A DNA stretch of 44,832 bases from Sphingomonas endophytica (GTDB lineage: Bacteria; Pseudomonadota; Alphaproteobacteria; Sphingomonadales; Sphingomonadaceae): assembly GCF_001476895.1 (NCBI RefSeq), contig NZ_LDTB01000016.1, forward strand, positions 1-44,832, given 5' to 3'. The notes beneath the pieces are model-generated. The model ran no database searches and had not been told where the DNA came from. It saw nothing but the letters and a program-made list of their open reading frames with translations. Positions within the stretch are counted from its first letter, which is position 1; every line of letters begins with the position of its first letter. The position numbers and the translations under genes were made by a program. Of the stretch, positions 1 to 8,058 are shown piece after piece.

Positions 1-50
1 CACGGCAGACGAGTTTGCTGCCTGTCGCGTGGGCTCGGAGATGTGTACAA

Positions 51-80
51 GTGACAGCCCCGCCTCCGCGGGGATGACGG
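51..80. repeat. REP-like hairpin, single arm
   Basis: A short hairpin, CCCCGC (58-63) pairing with GCGGGG (68-73) around a 4-base loop, is flanked by GTGAC and GATGACGG. It resembles one arm of the GTCACCCCGGCG...-type repeats seen at 6494, 10567 and 38836. It lies just outside the terminator of the MFS gene. Only one arm is visible in the window. Confidence 0.5.
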
Positions 81-103
81 CCTCGGGGCGGGCGGGCCAA
101 CAA

Positions 104-140
104 AAAGGGCGGGTCGCGGTCTCCACCGCGCCCGCCCTTT
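104..140 (-). terminator. Intrinsic terminator of the MFS gene
   Basis: AAAGGGCGGGTCGCGGT (104-120) pairs with ACCGCGCCCGCCCTTT (125-140) apart from one bulged base, around a 4-base loop. Read on the minus strand, the stem ends in a run of five T. It sits 24 bases after the stop of the minus-strand transporter gene, so it is a classical Rho-independent terminator for that gene. Confidence 0.8.
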
Positions 141-163
141 CTCGTGGCCGACGCCGCGCCGCG

Positions 164-1486
164 TCAGTCGAGACGCCGCGCCAGCTCCACGTTCAGCCCC
201 AGCGCGATCAGCGTGCCCAGCGCACCCGACAGCAGATAGCCGCCCGCCGCGACCAGCCCGAACGCCTGCGTCAGCGCCAGCGCCGCCAGCGGCGCGAAGC
301 CCGCGCCGAACAGCCACGCCAGATCCGACGTCAGCGCCGCGCCGGTGTAGCGCGCCCGCTTCGGGAAGTTGCTGGTCACCGCGCCCGACGACTGGCCGAA
401 CGAAATGCCCAGCAGCAGGAAGCCCATCACCATGAACAGGATCTCGCCGCCGCGCCCGCCGCTCAGCAGGTTCGGTGCGAAGCCGCTGAACGCCGCGATG
501 CCCGCCGCGGTATAGCCCAGCACGCTGCGGCGCCCGATCCGGTCGGCGAGCAGCCCCGACAGCACGATCGCGCCCAGCCCGACGAATCCGCCCAGCACCT
601 CGATCATCAGGAAGGTCGAGATGTCCTCACGCGTGTAGAGCGCGACCCACGACAGCGGGAAGACGGTGACCATGTGGAACAGCGCGAAGCTGGCCAGCGG
701 CGCGAACGCCCCGATGATGATGTTGCGCCACTGCGCCTTGACGGTCGCGGTCACGCGCGACGGCGTCAGCTCGCGGCTGTGGAACAGTTCGGCATATTCC
801 GGCGTCACGACGATGCGCAGCCGCGCGAACAGCGCGACGACGTTCAGCGCGAACGCCACGAAGAACGGATAGCGCCAGCCCCACGAAATGAAGTCCGCCG
901 GCTCCAGCGTCGACAGGAAGAAGGCGAACAAGGCGCTCGCCACGATCAGGCCCAGCGGCGCGCCCAGCTGCGGCACCATCGCCCACCAGCCGCGCTTCTT
1001 TTCCGGCGCGTTGAGCGCCAGCAGCGACGGCAGGCCGTCCCACGCGCCGCCCAGTGCGATGCCCTGGCCGACCCGGAACAGCGCCAGCAGGATCGCCGAC
1101 CAGTGGCCGAGCGTCTCGAACCCCGGCAGGAACGCGACCAGCACGGTCGAGGTGCCGAGCAGGAACAGCGCGATCGTCAGCTTCGTGCCCCGTCCGTAGC
1201 GGCGGTCGAGCTTCATGAAGATCTGCGTGCCGATCGGGCGCGCGATGAACGCCAGCGGGAACAGCGCGAACGACCACATCGTCGCGACGATCGGCTGCAG
1301 GTACGGGAAGATCACCGCCGGGAACACGATCACCGACGCGATCGCATAGACGAAGAAGTCGAAGAACTCGGACGTGCGCCCGATGATGACGCCGATCGCG
1401 ATCTCGCCGGGGCGAACCTCGTGATCCCCCCGGTCGTGGAGGGCGCGAGCATCCTGCTCGAGCGGTGTGGACGTTGCGGTGGCCAT
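164..1486 (-). CDS. MFS transporter, metabolite:H+ symporter (MHS/ShiA-like) family
   Basis: This 440-residue inner-membrane protein has the usual length and about 12 hydrophobic segments of a major facilitator. The first helix carries GRTSEFFDFFVYA, the signature position of the metabolite:H+ symporter group (ProP, ShiA, KgtP). The loop between helices 2 and 3 has ARPIGTQIFMKLDRRYGR, and the mid-protein loop repeats the pattern as LADRIGRR. The group imports organic acids, shikimate, proline or betaine with protons; the substrate here cannot be read from sequence. The ATG at 1486 is the first in frame and gives a short cytosolic N-terminus. The gene is divergent from cyoA, with 112 bases between the starts, and ends at a strong terminator. 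It is probably a single-gene transcript. Confidence 0.85.
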   Translation of the reverse strand: MATATSTPLEQDARALHDRGDHEVRPGEIAIGVIIGRTSEFFDFFVYAIASVIVFPAVIFPYLQPIVATMWSFALFPLAFIARPIGTQIFMKLDRRYGRGTKLTIALFLLGTSTVLVAFLPGFETLGHWSAILLALFRVGQGIALGGAWDGLPSLLALNAPEKKRGWWAMVPQLGAPLGLIVASALFAFFLSTLEPADFISWGWRYPFFVAFALNVVALFARLRIVVTPEYAELFHSRELTPSRVTATVKAQWRNIIIGAFAPLASFALFHMVTVFPLSWVALYTREDISTFLMIEVLGGFVGLGAIVLSGLLADRIGRRSVLGYTAAGIAAFSGFAPNLLSGGRGGEILFMVMGFLLLGISFGQSSGAVTSNFPKRARYTGAALTSDLAWLFGAGFAPLAALALTQAFGLVAAGGYLLSGALGTLIALGLNVELARRLD

Positions 1487-1547
1487 AGATGTTCCCGATC
1501 GGACGTATTTCTGCGCGCTCTAGCGTAAACGCGCGGGCGCGTGGATG

Positions 1548-1579
1548 GGACAAAATGTCCTATTCCGCTGCGACGCAGC
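1548..1579. promoter_or_regulatory. Paired palindromes in the cyoA/MFS divergent promoter region
   Basis: GGACA-AAA-TGTCC (1548-1560) and GCTGCG-A-CGCAGC (1567-1579) are two perfect inverted repeats whose centres lie 19 bases apart. They sit 20-51 bases before the cyoA ATG, in the 112-base gap to the divergent transporter gene. The position fits operators for the oxidase promoter. The factor is unknown: neither repeat matches an FNR box (TTGAT-N4-ATCAA). Confidence 0.5.
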
Positions 1580-1598
1580 AAAGCGTAGCGGCGCGACC

Positions 1599-2732
1599 AT
1601 GAACCGTCGTCCCGCCCGACGTGCGCCCGGCCGCACGCCTTTCGTCCGACACTTGGCCGCCGCGGCCGCGCTGCTCGCCTTGGGCGGCTGCGACACCGTG
1701 GTGATGAATCCCGCCGGCGATGTGGCGGTGCAGCAGTCGCACCTGATCGTCTGGTCGGTGGTGCTGATGCTGCTCATCATCATCCCCGTCATGGCGCTGA
1801 CGGTCGTGTTCGCGTGGCGCTATCGCGAGCAGAACACCGAGGCGAGCTACGAGCCCGACTGGGATCACTCGACCGGCCTGGAGCTGGTGATCTGGGCCGC
1901 GCCGCTGCTCATCATCATCGCGCTGGGCGCGCTGACCTGGGTCGGCACGCACACGCTCGACCCGTATCGCCCGCTGGCGCGCACCGCGCCGGGCAAGCCG
2001 GTGGCGGCGACCCAGAAGCCGCTGGAGGTGCAGGTCGTCTCGCTCGACTGGAAGTGGCTGTTCATCTACCCCGAACAGGGCGTGGCGACGGTCAACGAGC
2101 TGGTCGTGCCGGTCGACCGCCCGGTGAAGTTCACCATGACCTCGTCCAGCGTCATGAACGCGCTGTGGATCCCGTCGATGGCGGGGATGATCTACACCAT
2201 GCCGGGCATGGAGACGGTGCTGCACGGCGTGCTGAACCGCACCGGCAGGTTCGAGGGCCGCTCGGGCAATTATTCAGGCGCGGGCTTCTCGCACATGACC
2301 TTCTGGACGCATTCGGTGACCCCGGCGCGCTTCGACCAATGGGTCGCGGGCGTGAAGCGCAACCGCTGGCAGCTTGATCTGGGCACCTATCGCAAGCTGG
2401 AGAAGCCGAGCGAGAAGGTCCGCCCGATCGGCTTCGGCGCGATCGACCGTTCGCTGTTCCCGCGCATCGTCGGCATGTGCGTCAACCCCGGCACCACCTG
2501 CATGCAGGGCATGTCGCACGCCGGGCCGGCGGTGAACGACCGTCCGCAGGCGCCCGGCGAGGCCGAAGGCGCGCTGACCCGCGATCCGTCGCAGAAGGGC
2601 GAGAGCCCGCACATCAGCGCGCCGAAGGGCAACGCGCCGGGTGCCGCGCAGCCGGGTGCGGAGGACAACCGCAACATGACGCAGCTCGATCTTCCCGCGC
2701 CCTTGCGCGCGACCGCCTCGAAGGAGGCTTGA
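1599..2732 (+). CDS. cyoA: Cytochrome bo3-type ubiquinol oxidase subunit II
   Basis: CyoA is the periplasmic subunit of the quinol-oxidising heme-copper oxidase. The product (377 aa) starts with a lipoprotein signal: an arginine-rich start, a hydrophobic stretch and the lipobox LLALGGC. Two transmembrane helices follow, then a cupredoxin domain. The CuA ligands (CxxxC) of cytochrome c oxidases are absent, as expected for a quinol oxidase. The C-terminal KPSEKVRPIGFGAIDRSLF stretch matches the CyoA-specific tail, and a further roughly 90-residue low-complexity tail follows. I chose the ATG at 1599. An in-frame ATG at 1545 would put a poor, charged stretch before the signal and would overlap a palindrome. 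It is the first gene of cyoABCD, with cyoB 6 bases downstream. Confidence 0.93.
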   Translation: MNRRPARRAPGRTPFVRHLAAAAALLALGGCDTVVMNPAGDVAVQQSHLIVWSVVLMLLIIIPVMALTVVFAWRYREQNTEASYEPDWDHSTGLELVIWAAPLLIIIALGALTWVGTHTLDPYRPLARTAPGKPVAATQKPLEVQVVSLDWKWLFIYPEQGVATVNELVVPVDRPVKFTMTSSSVMNALWIPSMAGMIYTMPGMETVLHGVLNRTGRFEGRSGNYSGAGFSHMTFWTHSVTPARFDQWVAGVKRNRWQLDLGTYRKLEKPSEKVRPIGFGAIDRSLFPRIVGMCVNPGTTCMQGMSHAGPAVNDRPQAPGEAEGALTRDPSQKGESPHISAPKGNAPGAAQPGAEDNRNMTQLDLPAPLRATASKEA

Positions 2733-2738
2733 GGACTT

Positions 2739-4739
2739 ATGTCGGACGACCTCATCAAGACGATCTTCGGGCGGCTGACGCTCGAGAGCTTTCCGATCCA
2801 CGAACCGATCCTCGTCGGCACCTTCATCATGGTGGCGATCGGCGGGGCGGCGGTGCTGGGCGCGCTCACCTACTTCAAGCTGTGGGGCTATCTCTGGAAG
2901 GAGTGGTTCACGAGCGTCGATCACAAGAAGATCGGCATCATGTACATCGTGCTCGCGCTCATCATGTTCCTGCGCGGGTTCGCCGACGCGCTGATGATGC
3001 GCGCGCAGCAGGCGATGGCCTTTGGCGGCAGCGAGGGCTTCCTGCCCGCGCACCATTATGACCAGGTCTTCACCGCGCACGGCGTCATCATGATCTTCTT
3101 CGTGGCGATGCCGTTCGTCACGGGGCTGATGAACTATGTCGTCCCGCTCCAGATCGGCGCGCGCGACGTCAGCTTCCCGTTCCTGAACAATTTCAGCTTC
3201 TGGATGACGGTCAGCGGCGCGGTCACGGTGATGATGAGCCTGTTCGTCGGTGAGTTCGCACGCACCGGCTGGCTGGCGATGGCGCCCTTGTCGGGGCTCG
3301 ACTACTCGCCCGATGTCGGTGTCGATTATTATATCTGGGCGCTCCAGATCGCGGGCGTCGGCACCTTGCTGTCGGGCGTCAACCTGCTGGCCACGATCAT
3401 CAAGATGCGCGCGCCGGGCATGAGCCTGATGCAGATGCCGATCTTCACCTGGTCGGCGCTCGTCACCAACGTCCTGATCGTCGCGGCCTTCCCGGTGCTG
3501 ACCGCCGTGCTCGCGATGCTCAGCCTCGACCGCTATATCGGCACCAACTTCTTCACGAACACCGGCGGGGGCAACCCGATGATGTACGTGAACATGATCT
3601 GGATCTGGGGCCACCCGGAGGTGTACATCCTGATCCTGCCCGCGTTCGGCGTGTTCTCGGAGGTCGTCTCGACCTTCTCGGGCAAGCGGCTGTTCGGCTA
3701 TACGTCGATGGTCTACGCGCTGATCGTCATCTGCATCCTGTCGTACCTGGTATGGCTGCACCACTTCTTCACGATGGGGTCGGGTGCCAGCGTCAACAGC
3801 TTCTTCGGCATCACGACGATGATCATCTCGATCCCGACGGGGGCGAAGATCTTCAACTGGCTGTTCACGATGTATCGTGGGCGGATCCGGTTCGAGCTGC
3901 CGATGATGTGGGCGGTCGCGTTCATGCTGACCTTCGTGGTCGGCGGCATGACCGGCGTCATGCTGGCGGTCCCGCCGGCCGACTTCCAGTTCCACAACTC
4001 GCTGTTCCTCATCGCGCACTTCCACAACGTCATCATCGGCGGCGTGCTGTTCGGGATGTTCGCGGGCGTGAATTACTGGTGGCCCAAGGCGTTCGGGTTC
4101 AAGCTCGACAGGTTCTGGGGCACGATCAGCTTCTGGTGCTGGGTCGTCGGCTTCTGGGTCGCGTTCACCCCGCTCTACGTGCTGGGCCTGATGGGCGTCA
4201 CCCGCCGCCTGCGCGCGTTCGAGGATCCGTCGCTCCAGATCTGGTTCGTGATCGCCGCGATCGGCGCGCTGATCATCGCCGCCGGGATCGGTGCCATGCT
4301 GATGCAATTCTACGTCAGCATCCGCGACCGTGAGAAGCTGCGCGACGTCACGGGCGATCCGTGGAACGGCCGCACGCTGGAATGGGCGACCTCGTCGCCG
4401 CCGCCGGCGTACAACTTCGCCTTCACGCCGGTCGTCCACGATCTCGACGCCTGGCACGACATGAAGTCGAAGAAGGCCGAGCGTCCGACCACCGGCTTCC
4501 GCGCGATCCACATGCCCAAGAACACCGGCGCCGGGATCATCCTGGCCGGGCTGTCGACCGTCTTCGGCGTGGCGATGATCTGGTACATCTGGTGGCTGGC
4601 GGCGCTGTCGTTCGTCGCGCTGATCGCGACCGCGATCGGGCACACCTTCAACTATGACCGCGACTTCCACATTCCCGCCGAGGATGTCGTCAACAGCGAG
4701 GATGCGCGCACCCGCGCGCTCCAGTCGGCGGGGGTGTGA
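2739..4739 (+). CDS. cyoB: Cytochrome bo3-type ubiquinol oxidase subunit I
   Basis: This is the catalytic subunit. It reduces O2 to water at a heme o/CuB centre and pumps protons. Its 666 residues are close to the 663 of E. coli CyoB. Visible motifs are FTAHGVIM (low-spin heme ligand), [12 protein letters not shown] (CuB His, cross-linked Tyr and channel Glu), [11 protein letters not shown] (the two other CuB histidines) and [11 protein letters not shown] (heme ligands). About 15 membrane segments are present. A GAGG Shine-Dalgarno precedes the ATG by 5 bases. It sits in the cyo operon between cyoA and cyoC. Confidence 0.96.
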   Translation: MSDDLIKTIFGRLTLESFPIHEPILVGTFIMVAIGGAAVLGALTYFKLWGYLWKEWFTSVDHKKIGIMYIVLALIMFLRGFADALMMRAQQAMAFGGSEGFLPAHHYDQVFTAHGVIMIFFVAMPFVTGLMNYVVPLQIGARDVSFPFLNNFSFWMTVSGAVTVMMSLFVGEFARTGWLAMAPLSGLDYSPDVGVDYYIWALQIAGVGTLLSGVNLLATIIKMRAPGMSLMQMPIFTWSALVTNVLIVAAFPVLTAVLAMLSLDRYIGTNFFTNTGGGNPMMYVNMIWIWGHPEVYILILPAFGVFSEVVSTFSGKRLFGYTSMVYALIVICILSYLVWLHHFFTMGSGASVNSFFGITTMIISIPTGAKIFNWLFTMYRGRIRFELPMMWAVAFMLTFVVGGMTGVMLAVPPADFQFHNSLFLIAHFHNVIIGGVLFGMFAGVNYWWPKAFGFKLDRFWGTISFWCWVVGFWVAFTPLYVLGLMGVTRRLRAFEDPSLQIWFVIAAIGALIIAAGIGAMLMQFYVSIRDREKLRDVTGDPWNGRTLEWATSSPPPAYNFAFTPVVHDLDAWHDMKSKKAERPTTGFRAIHMPKNTGAGIILAGLSTVFGVAMIWYIWWLAALSFVALIATAIGHTFNYDRDFHIPAEDVVNSEDARTRALQSAGV

Positions 4740-4744
4740 GCACG

Positions 4745-5377
4745 ATGAGCACGACGGCACAGACGGCACCGGGAACGGCCGCGCCCTCTTATTACGACCT
4801 GGATGAGCATGAGCATCCGCCGGGCGCCAGCACCATGCTGGGCTTCTGGCTGTACCTGATGAGCGACTGCCTGATCTTCGCGATGCTGTTCGCCGCCTAC
4901 GGCGTGTACGGCGGCAGCTTCGCGGGCGGGCCGGGGCCGAAGGAGCTGTTCGAGCTGCCGCTGGTCGCGGTGAACACGACGATGCTGCTGCTGTCGTCGA
5001 TCACCTACGGCTTCGCGATGCTGAACGCCGACGAGAAGAACAAGGCGGCGACGCTGCGCTGGTTGGGCGTAACCGGCGTGTTCGGCGCGGCTTTCCTCGC
5101 GATCGAGCTGTACGAGTTCAGCAACCTGATCCACGAAGGCGCGGGGCCGTGGCGCTCGGCGTTCCTGTCGTCGTTCTTCACGCTGGTCGGCACGCACGGT
5201 CTGCACGTCACCTTCGGTATCATCTGGCTGGTGACGCTGATGGTGCAGGTCGCGCGCCGTGGGCTGGAGCCCGCCAATCTGCGCCGGTTACAGTGCCTGT
5301 CGCTGTTCTGGCACTTCCTCGACGTCGTCTGGATCGGCGTCTTCACCTTCGTCTATCTGCTGGGAGTGCTCCGCTGA
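4745..5377 (+). CDS. cyoC: Cytochrome bo3-type ubiquinol oxidase subunit III
   Basis: A 210-residue membrane protein with five predicted helices of the heme-copper oxidase subunit III family. The LGFWLYLMSDCLIFAMLFAAY segment and the later SFFTLVGTHGLHVTFGIIW and FWHFLDVVWIGVF segments are characteristic of CyoC. The subunit has no cofactor and stabilises subunit I. The start is either the ATG at 4745, 9 bases after a GGGGGTG stretch, or a GTG at 4736 that would overlap the cyoB stop; both give almost the same protein. The stop overlaps the cyoD ATG by one base (TGATG), which suggests translational coupling. Confidence 0.95.
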   Translation: MSTTAQTAPGTAAPSYYDLDEHEHPPGASTMLGFWLYLMSDCLIFAMLFAAYGVYGGSFAGGPGPKELFELPLVAVNTTMLLLSSITYGFAMLNADEKNKAATLRWLGVTGVFGAAFLAIELYEFSNLIHEGAGPWRSAFLSSFFTLVGTHGLHVTFGIIWLVTLMVQVARRGLEPANLRRLQCLSLFWHFLDVVWIGVFTFVYLLGVLR

Positions 5378-5799
5378 TGAGCGCCGAGACGCACGGCCAT
5401 GGCCCCAATCATGGTCAGGGCCACGACCACGCCCACCACGACGCGCACGACCATCACGGCGGCGCGGCGCACGGTTCGCGGCGCGAATATTGGATCGGCT
5501 TCATCCTGTCGGTCCTGCTGACCGCACCGGCCTTCGCGCTGGTGATGACCGGCATCATCCCCGATCCGCGCGTCACCGCCGGGATCGTGATCGCGCTCGC
5601 GCTGGTGCAGATCGTCGTCCACATGATCTACTTCCTGCACATGAACACCAAGTCGGAGAACGGCTGGACGATGCTCGCGCTGATCTTCACCGCGATCATC
5701 GTGCTGATCGTCATCGCCGGCTCGCTGTGGGTCATGTACCACATGAACCTGAACATGATGCCCGGGATGCAGATGGAGCAGTCGAGCGGCGGCATGTGA
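5377..5799 (+). CDS. cyoD: Cytochrome bo3-type ubiquinol oxidase subunit IV, His-rich N-terminus
   Basis: The C-terminal part (about residues 35-125) has the three helices of the CyoD/COX4 family, including LALVQIVVHMIYFLHMN, and lies beside subunits I and III in the bo3 complex. The product is 140 aa against about 109 in E. coli. The extra length is mainly an N-terminal segment with 11 histidines in the first 32 residues, mixed with Asp and Gly, plus a short Met-rich tail (MNLNMMPGMQME). Both are typical of metal-binding stretches; a copper role is inference. The ATG overlaps the cyoC stop, and the stop overlaps the next ATG (TGATG). Confidence 0.93.
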   Translation: MSAETHGHGPNHGQGHDHAHHDAHDHHGGAAHGSRREYWIGFILSVLLTAPAFALVMTGIIPDPRVTAGIVIALALVQIVVHMIYFLHMNTKSENGWTMLALIFTAIIVLIVIAGSLWVMYHMNLNMMPGMQMEQSSGGM

Positions 5800-6482
5800 T
5801 GCGCGCGCGCTGGGTCCTCGCCGGCTTCGCGCTGCTGGGTGCGGTGCTGCTGGCGGGGCTCGGCGTGTGGCAGGTCGAGCGGCGCGCGTGGAAGCTCGCG
5901 CTGATCGACCGCGTCGAACGGCGGCTCGCCGCCCCGCCGGTCGCGCCGCCCCCGCCGTCGCGCTGGGCGGCGATCGGCCCCGACGACGCTTATACCCGCC
6001 TCGTCGTGACCGGACGGTGGCGCAAGGTGCCGCCGGTGTTCGTGCAGGCGGTAACGGACTTGGGTGGCGGCTTCTGGGTGATATCGCCGCTCGACACCGC
6101 GCGCGGCACGATCCTCATCAATCGCGGCTTCGTTCCGCGCCGCGATCCGGCATTGGTCACCGAAGGCTCCGCGCGCGTGACGGGATTGATCCGCGTGACC
6201 GAACCCGGCGGCGCGTTCCTCCGCCACAACGATCCGGCCGCCGACCGCTGGTATTCGCGCGATGTCGCGGCGATCGCGGCGGCGCGGAGGCTGGGGCCGG
6301 TCGCGCCCTTCTTCGTCGACGCGGACGCGACACCGGGCAGCAACGGGCCGCGCGGCGGCCTCACGATCGTCAAGTTCCGCAACAACCATCTGGTCTATGC
6401 GCTGACGTGGTTCACGCTGGCGGCGATGATGGCATATTTCGCGTGGCGCATCGCCCACCGCACCGCCGGGCGGAGCGACTGA
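5799..6482 (+). CDS. SURF1 family oxidase assembly protein
   Basis: SURF1 proteins help insert heme into terminal oxidases and are best known from aa3-type enzymes. The 227-residue product has the family layout: an N-terminal helix followed by GLGVWQVERRAWK, a periplasmic domain with ILINRGFVPR, and a C-terminal helix preceded by the conserved NNHLVYALTWF. The ATG overlaps the cyoD stop by one base, so the gene is the last member of the cyo operon. Its place next to a quinol oxidase implies it serves that enzyme, or both oxidases in the window. No heme O/A synthase gene (cyoE/ctaB/ctaA) is present. Confidence 0.92.
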   Translation: MRARWVLAGFALLGAVLLAGLGVWQVERRAWKLALIDRVERRLAAPPVAPPPPSRWAAIGPDDAYTRLVVTGRWRKVPPVFVQAVTDLGGGFWVISPLDTARGTILINRGFVPRRDPALVTEGSARVTGLIRVTEPGGAFLRHNDPAADRWYSRDVAAIAAARRLGPVAPFFVDADATPGSNGPRGGLTIVKFRNNHLVYALTWFTLAAMMAYFAWRIAHRTAGRSD

Positions 6483-6493
6483 TCCAGTTGCGA

Positions 6494-6590
6494 CCGTCAC
6501 CCCGGCGAAGGCCGGGGTCCACCTGTCCGCAGGCTCCGAGGCGTCGGCTCTTGCGGCACGCTGGATCCCGGCCTTCGCCAAGATGACGGG
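6494..6590. repeat. Paired REP-like inverted repeat (GTCACCCCGGCG family)
   Basis: The left arm, GTCACCCCGGCGAAGGCCGG from 6496, is a hairpin in itself. The right arm (about 6562-6590) is its near-complement, giving an arm-spacer-arm unit of about 97 bases. The same family recurs at 10567-10659 and 38836-39034, with partial copies at both window ends. It separates the cyo-SURF1 operon from regB and could weakly terminate or stabilise the upstream transcript. Confidence 0.8.
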
Positions 6591-6721
6591 AATGGTTGTG
6601 CCGAGCGCTGTCCTACACGCCCGCGCTCCTGTAGAATGTCCGTCATGCCCGCTTCCATCGCGCGTTTTCCGACCCACCTCACGCCGACGCCGCCGCCCCC
6701 CCCTTTCCAGCGGCGACGTGG

Positions 6722-6739
6722 TGTGAACTTTGTGAACTT
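6722..6739 (+). promoter_or_regulatory. Perfect tandem 9-base repeat before regB
   Basis: TGTGAACTT occurs twice without a gap (6722-6730, 6731-6739), ending 20 bases before the regB ATG. In a GC-rich gap this is unlikely to be noise and could be a tandem binding site for autoregulation. No factor is assigned. Confidence 0.4.
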
Positions 6740-6759
6740 CCGCGCGCCCGTGACCGCCC

Positions 6760-8058
6760 ATGCCGGCTTCTGACATCATCGCCGGCACCGGGCTGCGCGA
6801 GGACGCCGGACGGCGCAACGTCCGGCTGCTTGCGATCCTGCGCTGGCTGGCGGTCGGCGGACAGCTTGCCGCGATCGCGCTGGTCCACTTCCTCGTCGGC
6901 GTCCGCTTGCCGCTCGTCCCGATGCTCGGCGCGATCGGTGTCCTCGTCGCGCTGAACCTGGCGATCGGTCAGATCGTCGGGCGACGGCCGATCACCAACG
7001 GCGCGCTGTTCGCGACCCTGCTGGTCGACGTCGCCTGCCTGACGACGCAATTGTATCTCAGCGGCGGGGTCGGCAATCCGTTCGTCACCCTGTTCCTGCT
7101 ACAGGTCGTCATCGCCGCGCTGCTGCTGCGCGATCACGCCAGCTGGGCGATGGTCGCGCTGACCAGCGGGCTGTTCGCGTGGCTCGCGCATTTCGCGCCG
7201 CCCTTCGCGCTCCCGCCCGGCTGGGCCTCGTCGCTGTCGACGCCCTATATCGCGGGAAGCTGGTTCAACTTCACGCTCACCGCCGTGCTGCTGGCGCTGT
7301 TCGTCACCCGCATCGTCCGCAACGTCTCCGAGCATGACGCCCGGCTCGCGGCGCTGCGCCAACGCGCGGCGGAGGAGGAGCATATCGTCCGCATGGGCCT
7401 GCTCGCCAGCGGCGCGGCGCACGAACTCGGCACCCCGCTCAGCTCGATCGCGGTGGTGCTGGGCGACTGGCGGCGCGAGCCGGCGATCGCCGCCTCGCCG
7501 ACGCTGCTCGCCGAGCTGGAGGACATGCGGACCGAGGTGACGCGCTGCAAGGACATCCTCAGCCAGATCCTGCTCGCCTCGGGCGAGGTGCGCGGCAATG
7601 CCCCCGTCCGCACCACGCTGCGCACCTTCCTGTCGGGGATCGTCGGCGACTGGCGCGGCAAGACGCAGGTCGCGGCCGCCTACGAACATCTGATGACCGG
7701 CGACCCGCGCATCGTCGCCGACAAGGCGCTGGCGCAGACGATCACCAACCTGCTCGACAATGCGCTGGAGGCCGGCGGGCGGCGGATCGCACTATGCGCG
7801 TGGTGGGACGGCGACCGGCTGGTCCTGTCCGTCCGCGACGATGGCCGCGGTTTCGCACCCGCGATCCTCGACGGACTGGGCAAGCCCTATCTCAGCACGA
7901 AGACGCGGCGCGGCGCCGGGCTGGGGCTGTTCCTCGCGGTCAACGTCCTGCGCACGCTCGGCGGCACCGTATCGGCGCGCAATCGTTCGGAAGGCGGCGG
8001 CGAGGTGACGCTGACGCTGCCGATCGCGGCGATTTCCATGCCGGAGGACAGCGCATGA
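6760..8058 (+). CDS. regB: Redox-sensing histidine kinase, RegB/PrrB/ActS family
   Basis: This 432-residue membrane kinase has about six N-terminal helices and then a transmitter domain. The quinone-site motif GGVGNPF is at residues 102-108. The H-box GAAHELGTPLSSIA has the phospho-acceptor His221. The RCKDIL motif carries Cys263, aligned with the redox-active cysteine described for Rhodobacter RegB. The N- and G-boxes (NLLDNALEAGG, DDGRGF, GAGLGLFLAVNVL) are intact. RegB homologues lower their kinase activity when the quinone pool is oxidised or the cysteine forms a disulfide. It overlaps regA by 4 bases (ATGA). Its place after the quinol oxidase operon suggests feedback between quinone state and oxidase expression. 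Confidence 0.93.
   Translation: MPASDIIAGTGLREDAGRRNVRLLAILRWLAVGGQLAAIALVHFLVGVRLPLVPMLGAIGVLVALNLAIGQIVGRRPITNGALFATLLVDVACLTTQLYLSGGVGNPFVTLFLLQVVIAALLLRDHASWAMVALTSGLFAWLAHFAPPFALPPGWASSLSTPYIAGSWFNFTLTAVLLALFVTRIVRNVSEHDARLAALRQRAAEEEHIVRMGLLASGAAHELGTPLSSIAVVLGDWRREPAIAASPTLLAELEDMRTEVTRCKDILSQILLASGEVRGNAPVRTTLRTFLSGIVGDWRGKTQVAAAYEHLMTGDPRIVADKALAQTITNLLDNALEAGGRRIALCAWWDGDRLVLSVRDDGRGFAPAILDGLGKPYLSTKTRRGAGLGLFLAVNVLRTLGGTVSARNRSEGGGEVTLTLPIAAISMPEDSA

Noticed and set aside
29..1528. Long plus-strand reading frame opposite the MFS gene
   Set aside because: Composition is Arg/Gln/Asp-rich without domains, a typical antisense shadow in GC-rich DNA; the minus strand has a clear transporter and terminator.
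2274..4769. 831-codon minus-strand frame opposite cyoA-cyoB
   Set aside because: Low-complexity His/Arg/Asp composition and no recognisable motif; it mirrors the strong codon bias of cyoB.
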